Of a stretch of DNA of 64,000 nucleotides, positions 37,097 to 45,346 are shown in pieces. Under the pieces are notes generated by a model. That model was not told the DNA's origin. It searched no databases and was given only the letters and a program-made list of their open reading frames with translations. The stretch is taken from assembly GCA_964387745.1 (NCBI GenBank), contig CAYLXL010000004.1:4908-68907 (forward strand), in the 5' to 3' direction. Every line of letters starts with the position of its first letter. Position 1 is the first letter of the stretch. A program made the position numbers and the translations under genes. This stretch comes from JAGOUU01 sp964387745 (GTDB taxonomy: Bacteria; Pseudomonadota; Gammaproteobacteria; JAGOUU01).

Positions 37097-37175
37097 TCAA
37101 GGCAGCTATGCTGTCGAACCTAGTCTATTACTAGATCCCTGCTCAGCGTTCATTCCGCTCACCTCTACAAGGGAT
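37097..37175. repeat. Degenerate relative of the long palindromic repeat, in a 335-bp gap
   Basis: Read on the minus strand it begins GTCATCCCTTGTAGAGGTGA and continues through CAGGGATCTAGT to a short palindrome CTAGTCTATTACTAG. It shares the GTCATCCC edge and a GGGATCT block with the repeats at 28.5 and 45.3/47.2 kb but differs in the middle. The rest of the 37081-37415 gap shows no coding or RNA structure that I can support. Confidence 0.45.
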
Positions 37176-37415
37176 GACAAGTGGCGGTTATTTAATGTGT
37201 TTGGTATAACTGCCTCAACTTATTGAGATGTTACGAAGGCTTGTCTAACATATTGATTCAAGGAAGTGATTGGAGCTTCGTTTCACATCGTAATAATCAC
37301 TGCTTGTGGTTATTCAAGCCCATAGAATCTGGCCGTATTTTATTTTTGCCGTATGGAACTTTTTCTGTAATTCATAATCAAACTAGTATGCTTTCCTAGA
37401 AAGAGTACGGTTGTT

Positions 37416-38624
37416 ATGCCTGTAGAATTATATAAACAAGGAGTTGAACTTAAAATACCTAAAAAAGAGGAAATTGTTAGATTAGCATCCGACGCAGATT
37501 TAAAAGAACGTCGGAGGATGTCTGTACAAAATTTCAGAGTGGTCCCAATTTATATTAAGGGTAAGTTGATCAATTTTTTAGCATCAGGTAATCCTGCGGT
37601 ATTTGTTTATGACAAACCGAGTAAAATAAAACATCATTGTATAATTAATGGTAAAGAGGAAGAAATCATTCAAGAACCAGTCTGTTTGGATAAAATGCAG
37701 ACGTATTTCGAGATTATAGTCAAAGAAACTGGATGCAAGACATTAATTTCAGCCGATCAAAAAGATGATGGTGATAAATATAAGTTTTACAGAGAGCGTT
37801 GTGCTGCGATTGAGGCTGTTTGGGAGAATAATGATGGTTGTAAATGGAACTATTTTCGTTATCCAGATTACGTAGGTCTAGGTTTAAAAGACTTTGAAGA
37901 TTATTATGAAATGATTAAAAAAGTAGTTATTGATGCAAATGAAAATGTTATAGCACAGCACTGCTATGCGGGGGCAGGAAGAACTGGAACATTATTGGCT
38001 TCACTACAATTAAGAGAGATGATAGATAAGTTAAACTTGGAAGAGTTACAGAAGCTACAGAAAACATCTAAAGAGTATGTGTATATAAAGCAAGATGCAA
38101 GATTTAAAGATGAGAGGGATTATCCAGGCACGCCTTGTAGCAGACTAACAGCACAAGCGATTTGGTATGTAAGACAATTTGAACCATCAACAAGACGAAC
38201 AATTCCGGGGTGTCGAGCTGTTGAAACAATAGGGCAAATGCAATCTTTAGAAGAATTAGAGAAGCATTTAGTTTCACAGAGAATAGTTTATTTGTTAAAA
38301 CAACATAAAGAATATGAAACTAGACCGGCTACTCTAGGGTCAAAGAAGAGTGGTGTCGTTGATCCAATAGATAATACGCGTAGTATGGTAACATCATTGA
38401 AAAGTATTTATGAGGCTCGTTCAGCTGCTGACTATGTAGCAAGGAGACGTGGAATGGAAGCTACAACAGAGGATCCATTTTGTGTAAAACAGTCTTCTGA
38501 TAGTGGTATTGCCGATCATATAGTGGGTACAAGTGGCATGGTAGCAGCAAGGCGAGAGATTTTTGAAAGCTCGGTTGTTCAAGGACTTAAGGAAAAGCCA
38601 CGCAACCTGAAACCTGGACGGTAG
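37416..38624 (+). CDS. Protein with tyrosine/dual-specificity phosphatase active-site signature, candidate effector
   Basis: 402 residues without signal peptide. The Cys-based phosphatase P-loop is complete: HCYAGAGRTG at 182-191, with Cys 183 and Arg 189. An upstream YPDY (149-152) can supply the general-acid Asp. This is the HCxxGxxR(S/T) class with eukaryotic-like spacing. After the domain (about 290-400) two related motifs occur: SGVVDPIDNTRSMVTSLKSIYE and SGIADHIVGTSGMVAARREIFE. Proteins of this design in intracellular gammaproteobacteria are often translocated effectors; that role here is inference. A housekeeping phosphatase is less likely given the extra C-terminal region and solitary position. 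Confidence 0.72.
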   Translation: MPVELYKQGVELKIPKKEEIVRLASDADLKERRRMSVQNFRVVPIYIKGKLINFLASGNPAVFVYDKPSKIKHHCIINGKEEEIIQEPVCLDKMQTYFEIIVKETGCKTLISADQKDDGDKYKFYRERCAAIEAVWENNDGCKWNYFRYPDYVGLGLKDFEDYYEMIKKVVIDANENVIAQHCYAGAGRTGTLLASLQLREMIDKLNLEELQKLQKTSKEYVYIKQDARFKDERDYPGTPCSRLTAQAIWYVRQFEPSTRRTIPGCRAVETIGQMQSLEELEKHLVSQRIVYLLKQHKEYETRPATLGSKKSGVVDPIDNTRSMVTSLKSIYEARSAADYVARRRGMEATTEDPFCVKQSSDSGIADHIVGTSGMVAARREIFESSVVQGLKEKPRNLKPGR

Positions 38625-38645
38625 ATTAGCGGAGTTCTGCATTTA

Positions 38646-39425
38646 CTAAAAACAAACCAGCAAGAATACACCAAGCAAGATACGATAAACCACAAACGGC
38701 ATCACGCCTATCTTCTCAATAAACTTAATAAACAAGTTCATGCTGCATATAGCTACAATTGCAGAAACAACAAAGCCCATTAAATAATAATCTAATCTGA
38801 TATTAATCAGACTAGGATCTTTATAAAGATCTAAACTTGTTTTAGCTGCTGACAATAAAATAATGGGGATCGATAATAAAAATGAAAACTCAGCTGCCAC
38901 ACGACGTGGTAAGCCTAAAAGTAAACCTGCAGTCATCGTGACGCCTAAGCGGGATGCTCCTGGGATCAGCGCTAAAGATTGTGCGAAGCCAATTAATAGA
39001 GCTTGTTTATATGTAACCAAATGATAATTGCGTACGAGATTTTTTTCTTTTAGTTGCCCTAAGCCTAATAATAAACCAAAACAGATCGTACTTATTCCAA
39101 TAACTATGGCTGTCATATTAGCTGATCTTAAGTAGTCTTCGATAGGGCCACTACATAACAGAGCTGTTAGACCTGCAGGTATAGTTGCTAAAACAATTTT
39201 TTGAGTAAGTGGATTCAAGGGATTAGCTAGGCTAAAAAATTCTTTACGGAAATATAATAATACTGCTGTCAGGGTTCCTAAATGCAAGATAACATCAAAG
39301 CTGATGCCTTGTTCTGGCCAGCCTACAAATAAGGGAATCAATAACAAATGCGCTGAACTTGAAACTGGAATAAATTCTGTGATGCCTTGGATGAAGGCTA
39401 GAACTATAGATTGCCATATACCCAT
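38646..39425 (-). CDS. uppP: Undecaprenyl-diphosphatase
   Basis: 259-residue polytopic inner-membrane protein of the BacA/UppP family. Motif 1 is QGITEFIPVSSSAHLLL and motif 2 is IPGASRLGVTMTAGLLLGLPRRVAAEFSFLLSIP. It removes a phosphate from undecaprenyl diphosphate to recycle the lipid carrier for peptidoglycan and other polymers; overproduction gives bacitracin resistance in other species. The gene is convergent with the phosphatase-like gene and lies just after sco on the minus strand. Confidence 0.96.
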   Translation of the reverse strand: MGIWQSIVLAFIQGITEFIPVSSSAHLLLIPLFVGWPEQGISFDVILHLGTLTAVLLYFRKEFFSLANPLNPLTQKIVLATIPAGLTALLCSGPIEDYLRSANMTAIVIGISTICFGLLLGLGQLKEKNLVRNYHLVTYKQALLIGFAQSLALIPGASRLGVTMTAGLLLGLPRRVAAEFSFLLSIPIILLSAAKTSLDLYKDPSLINIRLDYYLMGFVVSAIVAICSMNLFIKFIEKIGVMPFVVYRILLGVFLLVCF

Positions 39426-39451
39426 AGTGATTAATCTCTATAATTTATAAT

Positions 39452-40075
39452 TTAAGAATATTTGTTTAATAATACTTTATAATCTTTAGCTAATTGTTCA
39501 GCAGTAAATGGCGCTGATAAAATAGCCTGTAGCTGTCCTTTTGGATTAATGATAAACAAAGTACTGCTATGATCGTAAATATAATTATCAGAGCTTAGTT
39601 GAACTTTAGTGCTAACCACTCCTAAGCTTTGGGTTAGTAAATCTAATTGATTTTTATTGCCTGAAAGGCCTGTAAAGTTTTTGTTGAAATATTTTGCGTA
39701 TTTATCAGGAGTGTCTGCAGTATCATGCTCGCTGTCTACTGAAATAAAAAGTATTTGCGGACGTTTTTTTCTAGGTAAGTCATCAACTTCTTTATACATT
39801 TTATTTAGAATGCTAAGAGTGTTAGGGCAGATGTCTGGGCAGCGTGTATAACCGAAAAACATAATAGACCATTTATTAAGTAATCTACTATCATCAAAAC
39901 TGCCGCTGCCATTATTGAGACTAAAAGCTGGTAAGTTTTTGCCTTTTGGTATCAACGTCCCACTAATATTAACCGGCTGTACATTATATTCCCATCTGGA
40001 ATAATTTAAGTAAATGAAATTACCAAGAATAAAAATAATACCCAATGCAAGCAATGCTATAAAAGTTTTTTTCAT
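39452..40075 (-). CDS. SCO1/SenC-family copper protein for cytochrome oxidase assembly
   Basis: 207 residues: an N-terminal membrane anchor, then a thioredoxin fold with the copper ligands CPDIC (Cys 79 and 83) and His 169 in IYDHSSTLFIINPKG. SCO proteins deliver copper to the CuA site of oxidase subunit II on the periplasmic side. It is the last gene of the heme A/oxidase biogenesis group, 26 bases after the farnesyltransferase gene. Confidence 0.93.
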   Translation of the reverse strand: MKKTFIALLALGIIFILGNFIYLNYSRWEYNVQPVNISGTLIPKGKNLPAFSLNNGSGSFDDSRLLNKWSIMFFGYTRCPDICPNTLSILNKMYKEVDDLPRKKRPQILFISVDSEHDTADTPDKYAKYFNKNFTGLSGNKNQLDLLTQSLGVVSTKVQLSSDNYIYDHSSTLFIINPKGQLQAILSAPFTAEQLAKDYKVLLNKYS

Positions 40076-40101
40076 GTTAATCTCAGAAAGTTTGGATCAG
40101 A

Positions 40102-41001
40102 TTAGATTAGTATAAACCACCAATGGTCTACTAATAAAGCAAAAAATAAAAGCATAAGATAAACAATACTGTAATTGAATGTTTTAATTGCCCAAGGACT
40201 TTTATCATTCGGATCTTTATATAGTTGGTAACTGTAATAAATCATGAGAATATTTAATAAATTTGTAGCAAGCAAATAAATTAAGCCACTCATTTGAATC
40301 AAGTATGGCAATAAACTCACAAGATACAATAAGATGCTATATAATAAAATATTCAATTTTGTGTAAGCTATGCCATGGGTAACTGGTAGCATTGGAATAC
40401 CAGCGTTCTTATATTCTTCACAGCGATGAATAGCTAGCGCCCAAAAATGGGGAGGGGTCCAAACATAAATAATTAACATTAATAATAAAGCCTGCGGATC
40501 TAAATGGCCTGTAACAGCGACCCAACCTAACATTGGTGGGGCTGCACCTGCGGCCCCACCAATCACAATATTTTGAGGTGTGGCTTTTTTCAAAAACATA
40601 GTATAAAAAACTGCGTAGCCAATTAGTGTAAATAAAGTGAGTAGAGCAGTAATAGAATTTATATAAAAATATAAGATACCTAAACCAATGCTGCCTAGGA
40701 CAAAAGCAAAAATAAGCGCATTAGTCATAGTAATATTACCGGAGACTAGTGGGCGATGTTTGGTTCGATGCATTTTGGCGTCTATGTGCCGATCTACGCA
40801 TTGATTAATTACGGCAGCAGAGGCAGATGCAAAAGCTATACCAATATTGGCACATACTAAAGTTAAGATAGGCACAAAGTGTTCGCAAGCCAATTGCATG
40901 CCAATGATTGCCGTCAATAGCATCAGAAGAACGACCCTTGGTTTGGTGAGTACTAAATACTCACGCCATGTAGATGATAGAGAATTTAGATGTTCAGACA
41001 T
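40102..41001 (-). CDS. ctaB: Protoheme IX farnesyltransferase (heme O synthase)
   Basis: 299-residue UbiA-family membrane protein. It has VNQCVDRHIDAKMHRTKHRPLVSG, the Asp-rich prenyl-diphosphate/Mg motif of heme O synthases, then YTMFLKKATPQNIVIGGAAGAAPPMLGW and the second motif YVWTPPHFWALAIHRCEEYKNAGIPMLPV. It converts heme B to heme O, the substrate of the heme A synthase encoded just upstream; the two genes meet at the same base (41001). Also called cyoE in species with bo3 oxidase; here the aa3 context favours ctaB. Confidence 0.95.
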   Translation of the reverse strand: MSEHLNSLSSTWREYLVLTKPRVVLLMLLTAIIGMQLACEHFVPILTLVCANIGIAFASASAAVINQCVDRHIDAKMHRTKHRPLVSGNITMTNALIFAFVLGSIGLGILYFYINSITALLTLFTLIGYAVFYTMFLKKATPQNIVIGGAAGAAPPMLGWVAVTGHLDPQALLLMLIIYVWTPPHFWALAIHRCEEYKNAGIPMLPVTHGIAYTKLNILLYSILLYLVSLLPYLIQMSGLIYLLATNLLNILMIYYSYQLYKDPNDKSPWAIKTFNYSIVYLMLLFFALLVDHWWFILI

Positions 41002-42032
41002 TAGACGCTTTTAAGATTTATTTTATAGTTGAGTACTACTAAGCTAATTAATAATAAACAAGCAGTAACATTATGCATTAGGGCATTAAAAAGTGGTAAT
41101 GCCATTTTAACGTTGATTATACCTAAGCATAATTGTAAAACTAATAAGAACAGCAACCAATTAGCGAATTTTTTATAATACGGATTATCAATTTTACTTA
41201 GTCTCGACGCTGTAAAAATAACTATCAGAGCTGTAATAAAAGCTCCCCAGCGATGAAACAACTGAATGGTTACACGTAACGAGTTGGTCAAAACGCCACC
41301 TTCATAATTAGCGTACTTAGGGCCAATTTGATAAAACGGGTTCATAGCAACCAAGGTGTCTTTTGCAGGTAATAGCTGACCATTACAAGCAGGGAAGTCA
41401 ATACAGGGCACTGCAGCATAGTTGGCACTTGTCCAGCCCCCTAAAATAATCTGAATAAATACGGCAACTAAAGCTACAAAACATAGAAACTTTAAGCCAG
41501 CTGCAAATTTGGTTTTGTTATAAAATTGTAAATTAGACAGTAATAATAAAACTAGTAAACAAATAGTCGTAAAGCCACCCAGAAGATGCCCCATGACGAC
41601 CACTGGTAATAATTTAAGCGTTACGGTCCACATGCCAAGTAGAGCTTGGAATATGATACATGCTAGTAATAGAGTAGGTATCACATACGATTTAATACTA
41701 GAGACTTTATATATAAATAAATTTTTGTAAAAAACTATAAACGTCGCTAATAGTACAGTTAGGCCTAAAGTACCTGCTAAATAACGATGGACCATTTCTG
41801 TCCATGCTTTAGTAGAGTTGAAATTTACGAGATTCTGAGCCTGAACAATCATCTGGCCATAACATCCTGGCCAATCAGGACAGCCTAAGCCTGCATCGGT
41901 AAGACGAGTATATGCACCTAAAACTATTACAACAAAGGCTAAGAAAATAGCAAAGCTTACTAGTTTAGTTAAAAAATTGGAGTTAGGGTTAGGACGATTT
42001 GCTGTTATATTAGGATTATTATAATCAATCAT
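41001..42032 (-). CDS. ctaA: Heme A synthase (COX15/CtaA)
   Basis: 343 residues from the chosen ATG. Eight membrane segments in two four-helix halves. The first has GAYTRLTDAGLGCPDWPGCYGQ and MVHRYLAGTLGL; the second has GGWTSANYAAVPCIDFPACNGQL and LFHRWGAF with the heme histidines. It oxidises the heme O methyl group to formyl to make heme A for the aa3 oxidase. An ATG at 42056 (8 residues upstream, overlapping the previous gene) is possible; 42032 is 5 bases after that gene's stop and has GGAT upstream. Confidence 0.93.
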   Translation of the reverse strand: MIDYNNPNITANRPNPNSNFLTKLVSFAIFLAFVVIVLGAYTRLTDAGLGCPDWPGCYGQMIVQAQNLVNFNSTKAWTEMVHRYLAGTLGLTVLLATFIVFYKNLFIYKVSSIKSYVIPTLLLACIIFQALLGMWTVTLKLLPVVVMGHLLGGFTTICLLVLLLLSNLQFYNKTKFAAGLKFLCFVALVAVFIQIILGGWTSANYAAVPCIDFPACNGQLLPAKDTLVAMNPFYQIGPKYANYEGGVLTNSLRVTIQLFHRWGAFITALIVIFTASRLSKIDNPYYKKFANWLLFLLVLQLCLGIINVKMALPLFNALMHNVTACLLLISLVVLNYKINLKSV

Positions 42033-42036
42033 GGCA

Positions 42037-42606
42037 CTATCCAATTTTTGAAACATTGAGTAATTTTTTCATATCTTTGAAAATTTTTTTATCGAAATCA
42101 TTATCTTGCAGCTTATAGCTTAAAATTATATTTCCTAGAGGATCTGCTATGTAAAGATTTTCTTTTGATAAAGAAGAGTTTGCTTTTTGAGCATAAACAG
42201 CTGTCATATGAGGGTACTTAATGTAGATGGGTTCCCAGTCTACATCATTAACACTGCTATGCACGATTGTACGCGAAAATCTATGAACATTTTTGCCTAG
42301 AGCGATATGAACTTGCTGTAGTTTATACAGTGTTTTTTGACAGTCACTGTCACAAGTATCATCAACGAAATAAAGCACGTGCCATTGTTTATGAGAGAAC
42401 TCGTCAATATTAGGATTGTTATTCGTTTCTGTATCAAATTTTAATTCTGCAATGTTATCCTGACCGCTTAATAACTCGCCTTGGTTCGTTAGACCACCTT
42501 GAGCATAGCCATAATAATAATATAAATTTGCTGCAATTAGGGGGCTAATAAAGACCGCTACTATTAGAGCCAGTTTAAGTAAATTAGTATTTTTTTGATT
42601 AAGCAC
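42037..42606 (-). CDS. Membrane-anchored thioredoxin-fold protein of the oxidase biogenesis cluster (SCO-like, no copper His)
   Basis: 189 residues: an N-terminal membrane anchor (LLKLALIVAVFISPLIAANLYYYYG), then WHVLYFVDDTCDSDCQKTLYKLQQV. The cysteines at 85 and 89 have the C-x3-C spacing of SCO proteins. Near the C-terminus LYIADPLGNIILSY parallels the SCO segment LFIINPKGQLQAIL, but the His that precedes it in SCO is absent. Position between SURF1 and ctaA, and similar proteins in other gammaproteobacteria, place it in cytochrome oxidase assembly. A thiol role rather than copper delivery is my inference. Confidence 0.7.
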   Translation of the reverse strand: MLNQKNTNLLKLALIVAVFISPLIAANLYYYYGYAQGGLTNQGELLSGQDNIAELKFDTETNNNPNIDEFSHKQWHVLYFVDDTCDSDCQKTLYKLQQVHIALGKNVHRFSRTIVHSSVNDVDWEPIYIKYPHMTAVYAQKANSSLSKENLYIADPLGNIILSYKLQDNDFDKKIFKDMKKLLNVSKIG

Positions 42607-42611
42607 TTGTA

Positions 42612-43367
42612 CTACCAGTTCTTATCTTGAGTTTTATAGGATTTATAACAAAGGCAACTATATAGCAAAATTACAGTTATTGCTAGTAGCAGCCATTGGA
42701 TTGCATAAGCATAATGCTTTTCAGGCGTCATATTTGTCCAGTGCCAATCTAGGATATAACCTTGATCAGTTGGACTTAATAACTTTAAGTATTTATGGGC
42801 TATTGGATAAGGGAATAACTCAGCTTGTTGTAGTTTATCTAAATCCAAGTTTTGAATCTGAATATAATTATTTAATTTAGATAGATTTTCACCCATAATG
42901 TACTGCTTATCAGGGATTTTTAAAACTCCAGAGATTATTTTTTTTTCAGTTACATTGTGTTTTTTATACTGATTTACTGAATCTATCGGATCCTTGGTCC
43001 AGCCTCGGTTAACTAAAATAGCTTGTACCGGCTGCCCAGGTTCTTTTTGTAGAATAAAAGGTGTAATTACATGAAAACCATACTTATGGTCATGGAATTG
43101 ATTAGCTAAGAAAATAGTATGGCTATAATCAAAAGAGCCTTGTAATTTAATTTTATTATACTCGGCTGTAGACTCTAGCTGTGGTATATTGTCGATACTA
43201 ATAAGTTCGGCGTCACTCAGATTCGCAATTTTGTCTAAAATCTGCCTTTTTTCATCTGAGCGATCAAACTGCCAGAAGGCTAGTTTTAGGAACAATAAAA
43301 CAAATCCTAAAGTAGTAAGCCCTAAGGTAATAAGATGTTTTGGTATTTTATTTGCAGCTCGTTGCAT
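42612..43367 (-). CDS. SURF1-family cytochrome oxidase assembly protein
   Basis: 251 residues with two membrane helices, at the N-terminus (LITLGLTTLGFVLLFLKLAFWQFDRSDEKR) and near the C-terminus (YAIQWLLLAITVILLYSCL). The WQFDRSDEKRQ, GSFDYSHTIFLAN, HVITPF and VLVNRGW segments are typical of SURF1. It helps insert heme A into oxidase subunit I at the inner membrane. It starts 26 bases from the divergent DUF2909 gene, so both share a promoter region. Confidence 0.92.
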   Translation of the reverse strand: MQRAANKIPKHLITLGLTTLGFVLLFLKLAFWQFDRSDEKRQILDKIANLSDAELISIDNIPQLESTAEYNKIKLQGSFDYSHTIFLANQFHDHKYGFHVITPFILQKEPGQPVQAILVNRGWTKDPIDSVNQYKKHNVTEKKIISGVLKIPDKQYIMGENLSKLNNYIQIQNLDLDKLQQAELFPYPIAHKYLKLLSPTDQGYILDWHWTNMTPEKHYAYAIQWLLLAITVILLYSCLCYKSYKTQDKNW

Positions 43368-43392
43368 GTTGAGATAAATAGGAGTCTAGGTA

Positions 43393-43596
43393 ATGATTGG
43401 TAAGATTATAATTTTGATGTTTTTTGCAGCTATTCTTTATAATTTGTTTATGGGTTTGAAGCTTTTGACCCAGTCAAAGCCGGATTCTGCAGGTTTATTA
43501 ATAAAACTACGTAGACGCATTATAACATCAGTTGTGTTATTTGCTTTTATTATTATCGGGTTTTTGACGGGGATAGTGCAGTTGCATACGTTGTAG
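43393..43596 (+). CDS. Twin-transmembrane protein, DUF2909 family
   Basis: 67 residues: two membrane helices (IIILMFFAAILYNLFMGLKLL and ITSVVLFAFIIIGFLTGIV) joined by a basic loop with KLRRRI. Small proteins of this type sit next to SURF1 and coxC genes in gammaproteobacteria and are labelled DUF2909; function unknown, probably oxidase-linked. Its last 44 bases overlap, on the opposite strand, the 3' end of the 552-residue membrane protein gene. Confidence 0.8.
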   Translation: MIGKIIILMFFAAILYNLFMGLKLLTQSKPDSAGLLIKLRRRIITSVVLFAFIIIGFLTGIVQLHTL

Positions 43597-45211
43597 GCGC
43601 TGTGTCCGTGGGGAAATGATTATCAATTATTGAGCTGGTTACGTTTGTAGCTCTTCCATACATTCTCAGCCCTTCTAGCCCATTTAGCCGATTCAGCCTA
43701 GGTTGGACAACCTGGATTTCATTAAGGCCCCAGATCAAATTCCATTCGTCACTTTCTTCAACTATTGCAGTTGGGCTAGATAGCTCGCTGCAGGGTGAAG
43801 ATAAAGACGCTGTCGATTCACTATGGGTTGGGGCTGTAACCACTTCAAAAGACCTTATGTCTTGTTCATGACAGTATCGTCGATGTAATCTCTGCACATG
43901 TTGAGCGCCTTTATTAATTAGAAATCTGATTAATCGCATCGAACTATAATTTTCAGTAGGGTTTAATTTAGCGGTAGCTATTTGTTGTTCCAACCATGTA
44001 ACTTTAGATTCAGATAGATAGCCTCGAGTAACAGCCATAAAGATTAAGTTGACTGCAGTTTTAGGAATCCAATTAGATAATATAAATTTCAAGCGTTCTC
44101 TTGATATCAGCCATTCCGAGTCTGTTATCATAAAACTAAATGAATCAAGACGTTTAAGCCACATGGTTGCAACTGATAAGGAAGCTTGGCTTTGAGCTAA
44201 AAATAGTTGCATAGGAGGAGAAGTTAAAAGCTTATCCATGCTGAAAATGTTTTTTATAAAGCCAGGCAGGTAATATTTGCGGGTGGTCATTTTGTCAAGA
44301 TTGTTAACGGTGAACTCAATCTTTGGTCTGAAATAGCTGTAGAGTATGTCGACGATATTATTATTAAGTAGAAAAAAGTCACAAGCGTATTCATCGGATA
44401 AAGACACTAAAGTAGGGCTGAAGTAAATATTGTACATAAAGCTCAGCCATATTAGGTAAGACAAAGAATCTTGGATTATATAAGTGCTCAGGAAGTTTAG
44501 AGAGTTGATGTCGATGATCGCGCTAAACATCTGTTCGCTTAAATATTGTGTAACTACAAAACTCGTACCCACGCCGAGTGCAAACAGATTATGTTTGCTG
44601 AACCATGCGCGTCGATGCTGAGGGCATGCTCCTTTATTGGCTAGAGCGCCATCGATAAAACCTTGTCCTTGCGTAATAATCTTTAAGGGTAGAGCAATAA
44701 ATGGATGGGTAAAAATACCAAAGAGATGAGCAAAAATATTATTGGACATATAATATAGAGAGCCTTTGAGTAATTGTTGTAGCTTTTCAGATCGTGAACA
44801 ATCACAGATATTCTTTTGTGATTCAGTGATATCTTGAGTGTGGCTTGCAGCTATGCTTGAGGTACAAATTGTTAATAAAGCATTATATAAAGACATAATG
44901 CCTATTATTTTTAAAAAATATAGGTTTGCAATTATATCTAAAAGATTTTGAACCATTAAGGCAGCATATTCGTCGCCTAGATGTAAGGCGGTAGTTGGTT
45001 TTAAAATCAAGTAAAAAAATAAAACCGGTAAGAGATAAAATAAGATATTAAAATAGTAAATTTGTGACACAAGGCTTTGTGTCGTTGCAGAGTTTTTCAA
45101 CGTGGCAAGCGCTCGGGCGTTAGGTGCAATGTAGGTCATACCTTTGTAAAAGTTACTATTCTTGAAAGACTTACAGATGGATCGCGTGAAGGTAATTATT
45201 GAATTAAACAC
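43553..45211 (-). CDS. 552-residue membrane protein of unknown function, inserted in the oxidase region
   Basis: Several membrane segments, including YFNILFYLLPVLFFYLIL, NLLDIIANLYFLKIIGIMSLYNALLTICTSS and ITQYLSEQMFSAIIDINSL-type stretches, then a long hydrophilic C-terminal part with a Ser/Thr-rich tail (THSESTASLSSPCSELSSPTA). The start is GTG, with a strong AAGGAGG ribosome site 5 bases upstream, so it is surely translated. It lies between coxC and DUF2909/SURF1, which are neighbours in related genomes, next to a group II intron and a palindromic repeat. It overlaps the convergent DUF2909 gene by 44 bases. No domain recognised; a horizontally gained or lineage-specific, possibly secreted, protein is plausible. 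Confidence 0.72.
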   Translation of the reverse strand: MFNSIITFTRSICKSFKNSNFYKGMTYIAPNARALATLKNSATTQSLVSQIYYFNILFYLLPVLFFYLILKPTTALHLGDEYAALMVQNLLDIIANLYFLKIIGIMSLYNALLTICTSSIAASHTQDITESQKNICDCSRSEKLQQLLKGSLYYMSNNIFAHLFGIFTHPFIALPLKIITQGQGFIDGALANKGACPQHRRAWFSKHNLFALGVGTSFVVTQYLSEQMFSAIIDINSLNFLSTYIIQDSLSYLIWLSFMYNIYFSPTLVSLSDEYACDFFLLNNNIVDILYSYFRPKIEFTVNNLDKMTTRKYYLPGFIKNIFSMDKLLTSPPMQLFLAQSQASLSVATMWLKRLDSFSFMITDSEWLISRERLKFILSNWIPKTAVNLIFMAVTRGYLSESKVTWLEQQIATAKLNPTENYSSMRLIRFLINKGAQHVQRLHRRYCHEQDIRSFEVVTAPTHSESTASLSSPCSELSSPTAIVEESDEWNLIWGLNEIQVVQPRLNRLNGLEGLRMYGRATNVTSSIIDNHFPTDTAPTTYATALSPSKTR

Positions 45212-45314
45212 AGATACCTCCTTGTTGTTGATATGGTTAATATAACATGCTTGCGAGATAAATCTATGTCTGATGAGATATGTATGCGTTCAAGTTATAT
45301 GAATCTTCTCCCAT

Positions 45315-45346
45315 GTCATCCCGAGCTTTTGCGAGGGATCTCAGTA
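45315..45346. repeat. Left half of a long palindromic repeat, split by the group II intron
   Basis: GTCATCCCGAGC...GAGGGATCTCAGTA matches the reverse strand of the intact repeat at 28500-28573 with one mismatch in 32 bases. The other half begins just after the intron at 47233. Confidence 0.88.
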
